In this document: positions 1-6,218 of the stretch, piece by piece
Position numbering within the stretch: position 1 is the first letter of the stretch
Layout: each line of letters starts with the position of its first letter
From: Bacteroidales bacterium UBA1714
GTDB taxonomy: Bacteria > Bacteroidota > Bacteroidia > Bacteroidales > Paludibacteraceae
Assembly (NCBI GenBank): GCA_002317295.1
Contig: DCIY01000016.1
Span: 50,413-71,780 of the forward strand
DNA: 21,368 bases
Direction of reading: 5' to 3'
Position numbers and translations under genes: made by a program
The notes under the pieces: model-generated
The model's input: the letters and a program-made list of their open reading frames with translations, nothing else
Told to the model about the DNA's origin: nothing
Database searches by the model: none

Positions 1-116
1 TGCTCTATGTCACCAGCGATGAAATGATACCCGAGACCCACGCCCACGGCAATCAGAAGCAAGCCACCTATGCCCTGCTGTTAGGGTTTATGACCTTGCT
101 ATTACTGGATTTATAG
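1..116 (+). CDS. ZIP-family metal transporter, C-terminal fragment
   Basis: The window opens inside a gene whose reading frame starts at base 3 and stops with TAG at 114-116. The 37 visible residues contain SDEMIPETH followed by a hydrophobic helix ending in LLLLDL. An E-x-[IM]-P-E-[ST]-H motif in a late transmembrane helix, followed by one last helix at the C-terminus, is characteristic of ZIP (ZupT/GufA-like) divalent-metal permeases, which carry zinc and sometimes iron or manganese across the inner membrane. The motif and the topology agree, but only the end of the protein is visible, so metal specificity cannot be stated. A mini-ORF begins 2 bases after the stop, so the transporter is probably cotranscribed with the HAD phosphatase. 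Confidence 0.72.
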   Translation, partial: LYVTSDEMIPETHAHGNQKQATYALLLGFMTLLLLDL

Positions 117-118
117 AT

Positions 119-190
119 ATGAGTAAACTAATCAATATAACCGAAGCCCAGGAAGAGGAGAAGGCTAATTTTTTAGCCAGTTTTTCGTAG
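119..190 (+). CDS. Possible 23-aa mini-ORF between ZIP and HAD genes
   Basis: An ATG at 119 lies 2 bases after the ZIP stop and opens a 23-codon frame ending in TAG at 188-190. The peptide is acidic in the middle (EAQEEEKAN) and I do not recognise it. Its last base is the G of a GTG at 190 that is in frame with the HAD gene. The ORF therefore bridges the two neighbours exactly: 2-base gap on one side, 1-base overlap on the other. It could be a small protein, a coupling leader that carries ribosomes to the HAD start, or chance. There is no recognisable ribosome binding site. Confidence is low because length alone gives no support. Confidence 0.3.
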   Translation: MSKLINITEAQEEEKANFLASFS

Positions 191-210
191 TGATAAAAAC
201 AGAAAATAAC

Positions 211-894
211 ATGCTCAACCAACTAATAATATTCGATTTAGATGGCACCTTACTCAATACAATTAGTGATTTGGGTGAGGCGTGCAACTATGCTCTTACT
301 AAGGTAAATCTGCCTACTCATACTACAGAGGAATATCCAAATCTGGTGGGTAATGGTATCAATAAACTGATTGAACGCGCCCTGCCTAAGAATTGCAAAC
401 AGACCGAGGCATTATGCAACGAGTGGATAAGGAAGGTGCGAGAATATTTCGTACCTTACTATAATGCGCACAGTTGTGTACTTACGCGTCCGTATGAGGG
501 TATCTTGGAACTATTGCAGCAACTCAAAAACGAGGGATGCCTACTGGCTGTTGCCAGCAATAAATATCAGGAAGCCACCGAACAGATTGTGCAGCATTTC
601 TTCCCCAATATCTTTGATGTAGTATTGGGCGAACGCCCCAATAAACCTCGCAAGCCTGATCCACAGATTGTGTTCGACATCCTCGCTACTTTAAACTTTC
701 CACTTTCCACTTTCCACTGTTTATATATCGGTGACAGCCTCGTGGATATTCAAACCGCCCATAATGCTCATCTGCCTATCGCTGCCTGTTCGTGGGGATT
801 TGTACCCAAAGAGCAACTGGTGGCTGCCGAACCAGATTATCTGGTGGATAAGCCCGATCAAATACTATCACTCATCCTTAAGCCGCAATTCTAA
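211..894 (+). CDS. HAD-superfamily phosphatase, phosphoglycolate-phosphatase-like
   Basis: This 227-residue cytoplasmic hydrolase belongs to the haloacid dehalogenase superfamily. Motif I is FDLDGTL, with nucleophile Asp9 and acid/base Asp11. Motif II is the serine in VASNK, motif III the lysine of KPRKPDP, and motif IV YIGDSLVD. The helical stretch between motifs I and II fits an alpha-helical cap of the Gph/PGMB type, so phosphoglycolate or a similar small phosphomonoester is a plausible substrate; specificity is inference. I chose ATG 211 because it puts motif I at the usual distance from the N-terminus. A GTG at 190, overlapping the mini-ORF stop, would add 7 residues. Bases 695-718 inside the gene are a 7-bp tandem repeat that encodes the linker just before motif IV. 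Confidence 0.88.
   Translation: MLNQLIIFDLDGTLLNTISDLGEACNYALTKVNLPTHTTEEYPNLVGNGINKLIERALPKNCKQTEALCNEWIRKVREYFVPYYNAHSCVLTRPYEGILELLQQLKNEGCLLAVASNKYQEATEQIVQHFFPNIFDVVLGERPNKPRKPDPQIVFDILATLNFPLSTFHCLYIGDSLVDIQTAHNAHLPIAACSWGFVPKEQLVAAEPDYLVDKPDQILSLILKPQF
695..718 (+). repeat. 7-bp direct tandem repeat (ACTTTCC, about 3.4 copies) within the HAD gene
   Basis: Three perfect head-to-tail copies of ACTTTCC start at 695, 702 and 709, followed by a partial ACT at 716-718. The unit is not a multiple of three, so gain or loss of one copy would shift the reading frame. The repeat encodes the linker between the motif III helix and motif IV of the HAD phosphatase. Confidence 0.95.
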
Positions 895-907
895 GCGGCT
901 TTTGTTT
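880..907 (+). terminator. Hairpin terminator overlapping the end of the HAD gene
   Basis: The 7-bp arms AAGCCGC (880-886) and GCGGCTT (895-901) pair perfectly around an 8-base loop and run into a T-rich tail at 900-907. The left arm lies in the last codons and the stop codon (892-894) sits in the loop, so terminator and coding end are superimposed. The U-tract is short and interrupted by a G, so strength is uncertain. Confidence 0.6.
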
Positions 908-976
908 ATTCCATAATAACGAGCGATTTGGTATAGTTTTTGTTAGGGATTTTACCGCAAAATAACTCCTGACAAT

Positions 977-2116
977 ATGAAAGTTTTAATTTTATCCTGC
1001 AACACAGGAGAGGGGCATAATTCATGCGCCAAGGCGCTACAAAAAGCCATGCTACGCCAAGGCATCCAATGCGAAGTGGTAGATACGCTCTCATTGGTCA
1101 GCGAAACCCTTTCCAATCGTGTAAGCGACGCGTATGTCTTCTCTACCAAAGGACCTATTTTTGAGATAGCCTACAAAATGGGCGAGTTCTTTTCCGACAA
1201 CCTGACGCGTTCCAAGTCACCCATCTATCAGTCCAATAAACTGTATGCCAAACGATTGTACGACTACATCGTAGATAACCACTTCGATGCAGTGGTGTGC
1301 GTGCACCTCTTCCCTGCTGAAGCGTTGACAGCCCTTCATCGCAAAGCTAAGATGACTGTACCCACCTTCTTTGTCATGACCGACTACACCAGTATTCCTT
1401 TCCTGTCAGAAACCGAATTGGACTATTATATCATTCCCCACGAGCACCTGGTAGAGGAATTTGTAGAAAAAGGTTTGCCACGTGAGAAGATTATCCCTAT
1501 CGGCATTCCTGTGGATGAGGCTAAGTTTACTACGCGTCTTCCCCAATTGGAAGCTCGTCAACAAATGGCCCAAACAATGGGCTGGCCGATGGATGACACA
1601 AATGGACATTGGTACCTCATTATGTCGGGCAGTATGGGATTTGGCAATCTGGGTGATTTGGTGAGCGAACTCATACAACGTATCCGTCCAGAGGATCGCA
1701 TTATCTGTGTCTGTGGTCACAACCAGAAAGTGTACCAGTCGCTTAGGCAGGAATTTGATGATCAAAGCCAACTATGGACTATTGGCTTTACGGACCAAGT
1801 GTCTGCACTCATGGATGCGTCGGATGTCATTTTCACCAAACCTGGTGGCATCACATCTACTGAGACCATCGTCAAGGGACTGCCACTCGTTCACACGGCT
1901 CCTATTCCTGGCTTGGAGGAGTACAACGCACGTTTCTTTCACTACCATAACCTCAGTTATCACACCAACGATATCGCACAACAGGTCTCGGTTGCGATGC
2001 GTTTGGCAGAAGATGCGACCTATCGCGAGAAGATGCTCACAGCCCAGCGTGCTAATGCCAATAGCCATGCTTCGGACGATGTGGTTGGCTTGATTAGAGA
2101 AAAGTGCATGAAGTAA
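977..2116 (+). CDS. GT28-family diacylglycerol glycosyltransferase (MGDG synthase / UgtP-like)
   Basis: This 379-residue protein has the MGDG synthase/UgtP layout. An N-terminal Rossmann domain opens with MKVLILSCNTGEGHN, where the GEGH loop (11-14) matches the GGGH-type lipid-acceptor loop. A C-terminal nucleotide-sugar domain carries FTKPGGITSTE (residues 286-296), the conserved donor-binding loop. Length is normal for the family. Such enzymes transfer glucose or galactose from UDP-sugars to diacylglycerol at the inner face of the cytoplasmic membrane and are usually peripheral membrane proteins. The exact sugar and number of additions cannot be read from the sequence. A TSUP permease gene follows after 7 bases and is probably cotranscribed. 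No clean -33/-7 promoter is visible in 902-976; AGTTTTTG at 935-942 is a poor match. Confidence 0.87.
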   Translation: MKVLILSCNTGEGHNSCAKALQKAMLRQGIQCEVVDTLSLVSETLSNRVSDAYVFSTKGPIFEIAYKMGEFFSDNLTRSKSPIYQSNKLYAKRLYDYIVDNHFDAVVCVHLFPAEALTALHRKAKMTVPTFFVMTDYTSIPFLSETELDYYIIPHEHLVEEFVEKGLPREKIIPIGIPVDEAKFTTRLPQLEARQQMAQTMGWPMDDTNGHWYLIMSGSMGFGNLGDLVSELIQRIRPEDRIICVCGHNQKVYQSLRQEFDDQSQLWTIGFTDQVSALMDASDVIFTKPGGITSTETIVKGLPLVHTAPIPGLEEYNARFFHYHNLSYHTNDIAQQVSVAMRLAEDATYREKMLTAQRANANSHASDDVVGLIREKCMK

Positions 2117-2123
2117 ACCAATT

Positions 2124-2849
2124 ATGATCTGGATTTTAGCCATAGTTGGATTGATTGCTGGACTGCTATCGGGAGCAGTGGGCTTTGGTGGAGGAATGAT
2201 TCTGCTGCCTGTCATTACTTATTTCTACGGCATCGAAGTGGCCGTACCTGTTTCCACTATCGCCCAACTGATGAGCAACCTCAGCCGCGTAGGAATAGGC
2301 TGGAAAGATATTGACTGGCGAGCCGTGGGAAGGTTCACGCTGGTGGCATTGCCCTTTACCGCCTTAGGAGCATTCGGCTTTGCCAAAGTACCCAAAGCAC
2401 CCATGACGATGGTGTTGTGCACCTTTTTGATAGTGTTTGCCATCATCAAACTGCGGGGCAAGATACATCTGCCCAAGCGTGGTGCCACCATGTATATAGG
2501 TGGTGGACTGACGGGACTTATCAATGGACTGATGGGCATCAGTGGTCCGCTATCGTCTGCGGTGTTCCTGACGCTGGATTTGGCACCAGTGGCGTATATC
2601 GCCAGCGAAGCGACGGCTGCTGCTGCCATGCATGTGGTCAAGACCATCGTATACGGCAAGTTGGATCTGATGTCGTGGGAGATTTTCTTTAGCGGCTTGG
2701 GCATCGGTGCTGCCATGATAGTGGGCAATATCATCGCTATGCATTTCATCCGCAATGTGCACAAGAAGCTCTATCAACGCATTGTAGCCGCCGTGATGAT
2801 AGCCGTATCCCTATGGCTGATTATCAGCAATCTGATAACACTTCTATAG
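2124..2849 (+). CDS. Sulfite exporter TauE/SafE (TSUP) family permease
   Basis: This 241-residue, strongly hydrophobic protein has about seven to eight membrane segments. The two-fold internal repeat expected of TSUP proteins is visible: GLLSGAVGFGGGMILLPVI near the N-terminus and GLINGLMGISGPLSSAVFL in the second half. Family members move sulfite, sulfoacetate, thiosulfate or other small organic anions, so the substrate here is unknown. The ATG lies 7 bases after the glycosyltransferase stop, which suggests an operon, although no functional link between the two is obvious. The next gene has its own promoter. Confidence 0.9.
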   Translation: MIWILAIVGLIAGLLSGAVGFGGGMILLPVITYFYGIEVAVPVSTIAQLMSNLSRVGIGWKDIDWRAVGRFTLVALPFTALGAFGFAKVPKAPMTMVLCTFLIVFAIIKLRGKIHLPKRGATMYIGGGLTGLINGLMGISGPLSSAVFLTLDLAPVAYIASEATAAAAMHVVKTIVYGKLDLMSWEIFFSGLGIGAAMIVGNIIAMHFIRNVHKKLYQRIVAAVMIAVSLWLIISNLITLL

Positions 2850-2890
2850 GTGGTACACTTACGTAATCGCGAGCGTTTAGTCTAAATAAA

Positions 2891-2922
2891 TTTGCAAATA
2901 TCCCAAAAAAGCAGTACCTTTG
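2891..2922 (+). promoter_or_regulatory. Bacteroidetes-type promoter for the flavodoxin-domain gene
   Basis: TTTG at 2891-2894 (-33) and TACCTTTG at 2915-2922 (-7) are separated by 20 bases, matching the Bacteroidetes primary sigma consensus. Transcription would start near 2927, giving a leader of about 37 bases to the ATG at 2964. This also argues against the TTG at 2892 as the start codon, since it lies within the -33 element. Confidence 0.72.
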
Positions 2923-2926
2923 TAGC

Positions 2927-2943
2927 CGAATTTGCACAATTCG
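2927..2943 (+). promoter_or_regulatory. Inverted repeat (candidate operator) at the transcription start
   Basis: CGAATT (2927-2932) and AATTCG (2938-2943) form a perfect 6-bp inverted repeat around TGCAC. It begins immediately downstream of the -7 element, where a bound repressor would block initiation or early elongation. No regulator is encoded next to it, and the assignment as an operator is inference. Confidence 0.4.
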
Positions 2944-2963
2944 CTAAATTCACATTGAAAAGT

Positions 2964-3515
2964 ATGAAAAGTATAGTAGTTTATTCCTCCATCTCTGGCT
3001 TTACAAAACGATATGCCGAGTGGATTGCAGAAGCAGTAGGTGCTGATTGCGTCTTTGTCGATCATGTTGACAGCGAGAAATTATCTCAATACGATGTCGT
3101 GATGTTTGGCAGTCATGTCCGTATGGGAGACGTACCTCACAGAGAACGTTTTGCCGAACTTAGTAAAGGTTTGAAAAGGGTCATCTTTTTCGTGGTAGGC
3201 GGGTCTCCAGCAGATAACCCTGTATTGTCGTCAATTTTCAAGAAGATTCACAAAAGCATCCCGCAGGCTGAATCAGCACCTCAGTTTTACTTCCGCGGAG
3301 GAATGAATCTCGAGGCACTTCCAGAAGACGAAAGAGTTTATTTGGATAAACAAATAAGAATGATGAAGGTTCTTTCGGTGATTTTGTTCCCTATCCGCAA
3401 AACTATTCTGAATGTGGTTTATATGATGAGCCACAATAGCGATAATTCCTCGAAAGAATCAATCGCACCTCTGGTAGATTACCTAAACAAATCTTTTCCC
3501 GTAAGTCGGCCGTAA
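2964..3515 (+). CDS. Flavodoxin-domain protein (HemG/flavodoxin-like)
   Basis: The 183-residue product starts MKSIVVYSSISGFTKRYAEWIAE, a beta strand followed by the phosphate-binding loop of flavodoxins that holds FMN. Strand 3 (YDVVMFGSHVRMG) and strand 4 (KRVIFFVVGGSP) follow at the expected spacing. Overall length and the helix-rich C-terminal part resemble flavodoxin-domain proteins often annotated as menaquinone-dependent protoporphyrinogen oxidase (HemG) relatives. A heme role is not shown, because no other heme gene is nearby. I chose ATG 2964 because the fold begins there and a good promoter lies just upstream. The final residues (VSRP) and the stop are encoded by the first copies of an 11-bp tandem repeat. 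Confidence 0.78.
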   Translation: MKSIVVYSSISGFTKRYAEWIAEAVGADCVFVDHVDSEKLSQYDVVMFGSHVRMGDVPHRERFAELSKGLKRVIFFVVGGSPADNPVLSSIFKKIHKSIPQAESAPQFYFRGGMNLEALPEDERVYLDKQIRMMKVLSVILFPIRKTILNVVYMMSHNSDNSSKESIAPLVDYLNKSFPVSRP

Positions 3516-3540
3516 GTGGGCCGTAAGCAGACCGTAAGTC
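3499..3540 (+). repeat. 11-bp tandem repeat, four copies, spanning the flavodoxin stop codon
   Basis: CCGTAAG recurs at 3499, 3510, 3521 and 3532, exactly 11 bases apart. The four-base spacers vary (TCGG, TGGG, CAGA). The first copies encode the C-terminus and stop of the flavodoxin gene; the rest lie in the spacer before the esterase gene. CGGCC/GGCCG within it could form a weak 5-bp hairpin, but no U-tract follows. Confidence 0.9.
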
Positions 3541-3592
3541 CATGCTCCCCTAAGGCTGAGATACGTATCGAATGACTATAAAAAATACTCCT

Positions 3593-4924
3593 ATGAAACA
3601 TCTGACATTTTACAAGTTGTGCTTCTGCGCCACATTGCTGCTTACTACAAGTGCAGTCTATGCGATTGGTCAAGGAGAAATCCTAACCACATCCCTCAAC
3701 CACTCGATTCGTTACCCGGGAACCCAACGCACGATTAATGTTTATGTGCCTCAGGGCTATCACGATGACCAACCAGCCTGTATGTTAGTTCGCTTAGATG
3801 GCCTTGGAACAGCCGTTCCCCAAGCATTGGACTCACTCATTCAAACCGGCGAAATGCCCATGACTATCTGCGTAAATATTTTACCCGGACAGGTCAAGGA
3901 TTCCTTAGGCAATGTATTGCGATACAACCGATCCAACGAATTTGATCGCATGAGTCCTACATTTGCCGAGTTTATTGAGTACGAAGTACTGCCATTGGTT
4001 CAAACTTTAAAAACCTCTGACGGAAGAGCCATACGTCTATCGTCCAACCCCAATGATAGGGCCATTACCGGACTGAGCAGCAGTGGTATTGCCGCATTTA
4101 CCGCAGCATGGTTTCACCCTGACTTTTATTCGAAAGTTTACAGCATCGTCGGCACTTTTGTTCCGATGCGTGGAGGGGACACCTACCCGGGGCTGATTCG
4201 TAAATACGAACCCAAACCTATTCGTATCTACCTGCAAGATAACGACCAAGATACATGGAATTTGAATTTGGGAAGTTGGTTTGAATACAATCAACTGATG
4301 GCTTCCGCGTTGGAATATGCTCAGTATGACCTCCTCAAAGTTTGGAATCCCGGTGGACATAATGGTAAAAATGGTGAAAACCAGATGGTCGATGCGCTGC
4401 GTTGGTTGTTTCGCGATTGGCCCCAACCAATAGAACATACCATCAGTGGAAATAAACAAGTGACCTCAGTCGTGCAAACGGGAGAAAAGTGGCAACCAAC
4501 AGAGAAACTGCAAGGCGTGTCTTCTACGCAGGCCATCTATCCGGGCGGAGTGTTTATTGCACGCGGTAAACCTTACAGTGCTTGCGTTTGTACCTGGATT
4601 ATGGCAGATGGTGAGGAACAATTTGGCGAAGAATTTTATTGGTTACATTCCGATGGAGTGGGATGGGAGCAATTACCCTATTTAGCCTTTGATACCTTAG
4701 GATGGCTCTATGTGGCTACACCTATGGGAATTCAGATTTGTGATCACAACGGACGGGTGCGAGCCATCTTGGACATACCTTATCCCAACACACCCATTGA
4801 GGATTTTACATTCGTTGAAAACACTCTTTATTTGCGTCAAAACGGACTGAATTTTGCCCGCAAGATTCAGCGCACCGCATCAACAGCTGCCACTCCGTTA
4901 CCCAAATCTCAAGGAGAAGGATAA
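3593..4924 (+). CDS. Exported esterase-like protein (PF00756 fold) with C-terminal extension
   Basis: The 443-residue product starts with a signal peptide (MKHLTFYKLCFCATLLLTTS, likely cut after AVYA), so it acts in the periplasm or outside. Residues about 35-280 have the layout of Fes/enterochelin-esterase-type alpha/beta hydrolases: INVYVPQGYHDDQ, then AITGLSSSGIAAFTAAWFHPD, then IYLQDNDQD, and a histidine in NPGGHNGKNG (His256). The nucleophile would be Ser162, but the elbow reads GLSSS where the family has G-x-S-x-G, so one glycine is replaced. Residues about 290-430 form an extra beta-rich domain (FDTLGWLYVATPMGIQICD) resembling SMP-30/gluconolactonase propeller blades. ATG 3593 is preferred over in-frame ATG 3572 because the signal peptide starts there. 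It is first in a tight three-gene unit; substrate unknown. Confidence 0.75.
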   Translation: MKHLTFYKLCFCATLLLTTSAVYAIGQGEILTTSLNHSIRYPGTQRTINVYVPQGYHDDQPACMLVRLDGLGTAVPQALDSLIQTGEMPMTICVNILPGQVKDSLGNVLRYNRSNEFDRMSPTFAEFIEYEVLPLVQTLKTSDGRAIRLSSNPNDRAITGLSSSGIAAFTAAWFHPDFYSKVYSIVGTFVPMRGGDTYPGLIRKYEPKPIRIYLQDNDQDTWNLNLGSWFEYNQLMASALEYAQYDLLKVWNPGGHNGKNGENQMVDALRWLFRDWPQPIEHTISGNKQVTSVVQTGEKWQPTEKLQGVSSTQAIYPGGVFIARGKPYSACVCTWIMADGEEQFGEEFYWLHSDGVGWEQLPYLAFDTLGWLYVATPMGIQICDHNGRVRAILDIPYPNTPIEDFTFVENTLYLRQNGLNFARKIQRTASTAATPLPKSQGEG

Positions 4925-4929
4925 TAAAC

Positions 4930-5508
4930 ATGATCATACGCCCAACAAATACGGAAGAATTGAGGCGATGGTTTCAGACCTATGCCCAACAGCAAAAAGA
5001 GGTATGGGTGTGGTGCACCCGAAATAAAGAGCAACTGGTGCATTATTCGATATTGCATTATATAGATGTTGTTGAAGAAGCCCTGTGTTGGGGCTGGATA
5101 GACTCCACCACCCGTCGCAGCGAAGATGGAATTGGTTATTATCAACGTTTGTCTCCTCGTCGCAAAAACGGATACTGGACCGAATTGAATAAAGAACGAT
5201 GCCGACGACTCATTCGTTTGGGTCGAATGACGGAAGCGGGTAAAAATGTGCTTCCTGACCTGGATAGGGACAGTTTTGTGCCGGCGCCCTGGATTGTAAA
5301 AGCCCTTCAACAGGAAGATCAGGTATGGCAAAACTTTCAGCAATTACCTCCCCTTTATCAACGAATTAAACTATACAATATCTGGTTTGAAGAGGCCAAG
5401 GGACGCCATGAGAGTGCTATGTATCGGTTGAATAAATTCATAACAGCTACCCGACAAGGGAAACTCTATGGCGAGTGGAACGATATGGGAAGACTTTTGG
5501 AAAAATGA
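4930..5508 (+). CDS. YdeI/OmpD-associated family protein
   Basis: The 192-residue cytoplasmic protein matches the YdeI family pattern: an N-terminal half with EEALCWGWIDSTTRR and YYQRLSPRRKNGYWTELNKERCRRLIRLGRMTEAG, equivalent to the family's EALCFGWIDG, F-TPRR and W-N---A--LI--G-M--AG stretches. The helical C-terminal segment (about 125-180) corresponds to the bacteriocin-protection/OmpD-associated region. The biochemical role of the family is not established; some members have been linked to antimicrobial-peptide resistance. The gene starts 5 bases after the esterase stop, and its own stop overlaps the next start by ATGA. Confidence 0.85.
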   Translation: MIIRPTNTEELRRWFQTYAQQQKEVWVWCTRNKEQLVHYSILHYIDVVEEALCWGWIDSTTRRSEDGIGYYQRLSPRRKNGYWTELNKERCRRLIRLGRMTEAGKNVLPDLDRDSFVPAPWIVKALQQEDQVWQNFQQLPPLYQRIKLYNIWFEEAKGRHESAMYRLNKFITATRQGKLYGEWNDMGRLLEK

Positions 5509-6131
5509 AAAACGAGAACAATATATACTGGCAGGAACCAAAACCAAAGCCTTATGCACTCTATATTCATGGATTTGCATCCAGTGCCAAATCGGGTACT
5601 AAATCATCATTGGGTCAAAAATTGGATGAATATGAATGGTTGGCGCCTGAAATAACGCATGACCCGTACGAGTCTTTGGGTATTTTGAATGAATGGGCTG
5701 CGGCTTTTCAACCCGCTCTTATTGTAGGCACTTCTATGGGAGGTATGCTGGCCGCCTATGTGAACTGCCCAACAGCCGTCAAAATAGTTATCAATCCGTC
5801 CTTGGATATGGAGCGTACGTTACGCAAACGTGGGTATGGCAAACATCCTTATCTCCAACCTCGTGAAAATGGGGAAACAGAATTTATAATCGACGAACCA
5901 ATGATTCATCGATTTATTGATTTTCGTTTAGAACACACCATTATTAATGGGCAACGCAGCATTGCCCTTTTCTCCACAGATGATGAACTGATTGGTAAAG
6001 AGTACAGCAAACGCCATGCGGTCACATTAGAAGCGCTGAATTGGGAAATCATCTGGAGCAGCAAATTCGGTCATCGTTGTAATGATCAGGCAGTCAAAGA
6101 AATCGTAAAAACACTTAAAACCCAAGTATGA
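5505..6131 (+). CDS. YqiA/YcfP-type alpha/beta-hydrolase esterase
   Basis: This 208-residue cytoplasmic hydrolase resembles the UPF0227/YqiA group. YALYIHGFASS provides the oxyanion strand and loop, GTSMGG (75-80) the nucleophile elbow with Ser77, STDDELI the acid (Asp159 or Asp160), and KFGHRC the catalytic His190. Spacing and length are normal for YqiA proteins, which hydrolyse short acyl esters in vitro and whose natural substrate is unclear. The ATG at 5505 overlaps the preceding TGA (ATGA), pointing to translational coupling. An in-frame ATG at 5475 would extend into the YdeI-like gene and lacks family similarity, so I rejected it. A terminator follows immediately. Confidence 0.87.
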   Translation: MKNENNIYWQEPKPKPYALYIHGFASSAKSGTKSSLGQKLDEYEWLAPEITHDPYESLGILNEWAAAFQPALIVGTSMGGMLAAYVNCPTAVKIVINPSLDMERTLRKRGYGKHPYLQPRENGETEFIIDEPMIHRFIDFRLEHTIINGQRSIALFSTDDELIGKEYSKRHAVTLEALNWEIIWSSKFGHRCNDQAVKEIVKTLKTQV

Positions 6132-6152
6132 TGAGATAAATCTCATTTTTTT
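6131..6152 (+). terminator. Intrinsic terminator after the esterase-YdeI-YqiA unit
   Basis: ATGAGAT (6131-6137) and ATCTCAT (6140-6146) are perfectly complementary, with only 2 bases between them, so the real loop will open the innermost pairs. Six more T residues follow at 6147-6152. The stem begins on the last base of the stop codon. It separates this operon from the promoter of the OPT transporter 35 bases downstream. Confidence 0.65.
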
Positions 6153-6162
6153 GCCTAAAGAC

Positions 6163-6193
6163 TTGCATAATTCAAAAAAAAGTCGTATTTTTG
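6163..6193 (+). promoter_or_regulatory. Bacteroidetes-type promoter for the OPT transporter
   Basis: TTG at 6163-6165 (-33) and TATTTTTG at 6186-6193 (-7) are separated by 20 bases. Predicted start near 6198 gives a leader of about 21 bases. The sequence TTTGCAGCGCTAAT (6190-6203) is shared exactly with the malQ promoter on the other strand. Confidence 0.72.
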
Positions 6194-6218
6194 CAGCGCT
6201 AATTAAATTAGAGGTATT

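Noticed and set aside
935..942. AGTTTTTG as the -7 box of the glycosyltransferase gene
   Set aside because: The first base of the consensus is wrong and no TTTG lies 19-21 bases upstream.
2892..2963. N-terminal extension of the flavodoxin-domain protein from TTG 2892
   Set aside because: The TTG lies inside a consensus -33 element, the extension has no family similarity, and the flavodoxin fold begins exactly at ATG 2964.
3501..3524. CGGCC/GGCCG hairpin as a terminator for the flavodoxin gene
   Set aside because: The stem is only 5 bp, arises from the tandem repeat and has no U-tract.
3499..3540. CRISPR-like array
   Set aside because: The units are 11 bp with 4-base variable parts, too short for repeat-spacer structure, and no cas genes are present.
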